This document shows positions 62,101-64,000 of a stretch of 64,000 nucleotides of DNA, in pieces. Location of the stretch: NCBI GenBank assembly GCA_033002965.1, contig JAURVB010013507.1, positions 62,001 through 126,000 of the forward strand, written 5' to 3'. Under the pieces are notes generated by a model that searched no databases, was not told the origin of the DNA, and saw nothing but the letters and a program-made list of their open reading frames with translations. Positions within the stretch are counted from its first letter, which is position 1. Each line of letters opens with the position of its first letter. The position numbers and the translations under genes were made by a program. This stretch comes from Piper betle (lineage: Eukaryota > Streptophyta > Magnoliopsida > Piperales > Piperaceae).

Positions 62101-62203
62101 GCATCTTCAAAGTGATAATAAATGCATAGTTGAGAAGCTTTATATCTATAGAACAGTTGCGGGAGCTAGGTCTGATATGCCTGCATTTGTGCGCACTATG
62201 TAG
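59166..62203 (+). CDS. TIR1: TIR1-type auxin receptor F-box protein, one-base frameshift in exon 1
   Basis: Exons 59166-59664, 60541-61033 and 61421-62203, with GT-AG junctions at the positions usual for TIR1/AFB genes. The F-box is at about residues 17-60 ([36 protein letters not shown]). LRRs follow, with [75 protein letters not shown] and MRSLWMSSC. The tail [16 protein letters not shown] fits TIR1/AFB1 better than AFB2/3 or AFB4/5. In the nucleus TIR1 in SCF ligases binds auxin and Aux/IAA proteins and marks the latter for degradation. At 59420-59422 the frame slips: AAGGGAAGCCG stands where AAGGGGAAGCCG would encode [18 protein letters not shown]. With one more G the whole gene reads through. 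Confidence 0.92.
61980..62000 (+). promoter_or_regulatory. miR393 target site in TIR1
   Basis: CAATGCGATCCCTTTGGA (61983-62000) is fully complementary to the first 18 bases of miR393, within the codons for TMRSLWM. miR393 cleaves TIR1/AFB transcripts at this conserved site in many plants. Its full preservation argues that the locus was under selection until recently. Confidence 0.88.
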
Positions 62204-64000
62204 AGTGAACTGCAGCACATCCAACTCTTTGATCGGGTATGGCCTTTGTATCTAATATCCCAATCTTCTTTTTCATTTTTTACTTGGAAAAGATAGCCTG
62301 AGTTGTTGAATGTTGCTGTATGTGAAGGAGATACTATCTGTTACAGTGATTGCATTCTAAAGATGTTTGTGGTGGTAATGAGTGATGATTGCAACTAATA
62401 AGAATTTTATTTTATATGCAGTAATTTTTTACCTTGAGATGACTGTTTATGAGCTGTGGCTTTTGTGTACTCTCTTTTATGCTTGAGCTACTGCATCATC
62501 GTTCATAGAATCATATATTTTGGTGTGCTAATTGCATGATGACTGTTGATCTTTTGGAGGTGTAAGAGGTCAAATTTACAAGTTGTATGGGCAGGGAAAT
62601 GTTTTTTGTATGCATGTATTTTAGCTTGCATGTTTCCCGCGACTATGCCAAGAGTGTGATCCATGCAGTCAAATTTTTTGGAGTTCTGTATTATGGAGAG
62701 CATGGGGATGATAGAACATTTGAGCAAATAATGTTTCCTACTTGTTCATCCAGCGTGTTAAAATTCTTAGATCATCTTTGAACTTGAAATATTTTACCAT
62801 TATCATTTGCTAGTTGAGTTTTCTCTCACCATTATCATTTTCTAATTGAGTTTTCGCTTGAATTACCTTGCCAATGCTCATGCATTACCCATCCTAAGCC
62901 GAAGCAAAAGAAAGAGGTTTGGCTTCGGGAAGGGTATCCGGTCATCCTACTTTTGTCATTTGTAATCACATGGATTCTAGTTTTGGATTCATGTCCCCAA
63001 CACCTTTTCAGTATCAAGTGGAAGCGGAACAAAGAAAAGAGGAGAAGTTTTCTTTTGTATGATTATTCACGCATAGCTTCCATACTTTGTTTAATGGTAT
63101 CTTTTACACATTTTATTGCGATGTTTTAGAGTTTTTTGTTTTATTTATAGAAAGCAGGATGGTAAATACCTTAACATATCTCAAGGTACTTTAATTTCAC
63201 CTAGAAGCTTATATGTTTCATTTTTTAAGGTGAACATTCAATTGCAAGTTTTATCTGCAAGGTGTAATTGTAAGACACTTGATACTACCCAAAAAAATTA
63301 ACAATGCTTTAGATATTTGGGCATGTATTAAGAGGTTATTTTGGCATTAGCTCATTGGAAGTTTATGACAACATTTGCTATTTTTCATAATGATCTTTAT
63401 AGACCTTTATTGAGAGTTATGTTGCAACAATGCTAGATTGGATCCTTCAACTACGCCATTTGTTTTTTTTATTTGGATGTCTGTAACATCAATTGACTGT
63501 CGTTAAAATTCGTTAATCAGTGAAAGTAAATTCGTTGTACTTAAAATAAGCTATATTAGAAAGGATTTGAATGTAATCATCTCTTGATTGCAGAAGAAAA
63601 TTTATTTAATTCCACACTTGTATTTTAATTATTTTCGTGGAGGTCATGTAGCGACCTTCTAAATGAGGGTTTTCCAATTTCTAGAAGGACTCTTCAGATA
63701 GCCAATTGTAATGCAAGGGTTTAAATACAGTTTCCTGCATTGGATTTTCAAATAGCCAGATAAATGAAATGCATGGTTGGAGCGAGTAATATGCATAATT
63801 CAAAAGTGCACTTGATGATGAGTATGGACAACATGAGCAAGAGGAAGAAAAATTTTGGGACAATGCCAAAGGCGTAGATAATCCCGCTGCTTGATTGGCT
63901 CATTAGGGTAGGTTGCCATCCCTCGCCCCCCAATGGTTTTGGAGAATGGGCGTATCACCCTGGGCTGCTTTCTACATTGCAGCATATTAAAAATATGTCC
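62204..64000. other. 3' flank of TIR1, no further gene seen
   Basis: The first 250-500 bases are probably 3' UTR. The remainder is AT-rich with only short frames that I cannot support. Confidence 0.5.

Overview
The window is nuclear DNA of a flowering plant. It has intron-containing genes with GT-AG junctions, a plastid rpoA fragment sitting in nuclear sequence, plant-specific gene families (auxin receptor, dehydrin, S1 bZIP, Casparian-strip peptide) and a large load of LTR, hAT and hairpin-ended repeats. A GC-rich first exon in the TIR1 gene hints at a monocot, but this is only an inference.

Layout. 1-2521: palindromic LTR pair around a full tRNA-Asp copy. 3.09-5.06 kb: dead hAT transposase. 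6.11-9.45 kb: hairpin-ended element inside a TA microsatellite, then GC-rich DNA and about 20 degenerate units carrying a GACTCGAGTC-type motif. 10.2-11.1 kb: S1-group bZIP gene with a long leader holding the conserved sucrose-control uORF. 12.9-13.9 kb: organelle-derived DNA (rpoA). 15.1-18.7 kb: UBE3D-like E2-binding protein gene, five coding exons. 20.5-21.2 kb: Casparian strip integrity factor (CIF) precursor with an in-frame stop just before the mature peptide. 24.3-28.2 kb: RING-finger gene with a 5' UTR intron. 30.1-30.6 kb: dehydrin with Y and K segments, but the serine tract is out of frame. 32.1-34.3 kb: hAT remnants on the minus strand. 35.4-38.8 and 54.5-57.4 kb: two long LTRs of one family, the second a clean solo LTR with a 5-bp target duplication. 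40.9-47.9 kb: three hairpin-ended elements lying end to end, separated only by TA arrays and carrying GC-rich, gene-like cargo. 49.5-54.4 kb: LTR retrotransposon without recognisable pol. 59.2-62.2 kb: TIR1 auxin receptor gene with a one-base frameshift in exon 1 and an intact miR393 site.

The genes do not form an operon-like unit. They are separate plant genes for auxin perception, sugar-responsive transcription, endodermal barrier signalling, ubiquitin transfer and dehydration tolerance. Three of them (CIF, dehydrin, TIR1) each carry one small lesion in otherwise conserved sequence, so either base-level assembly errors or recent decay must be considered.

The most unusual structures are the LTR-tRNA-LTR palindrome, where the encoded 3' CCA points to reverse transcription of the primer tRNA, and the family of double-hairpin elements inserted in TA microsatellites, three of which share one locus. 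All coordinates and splice sites were read by eye; no alignment or database search was run.
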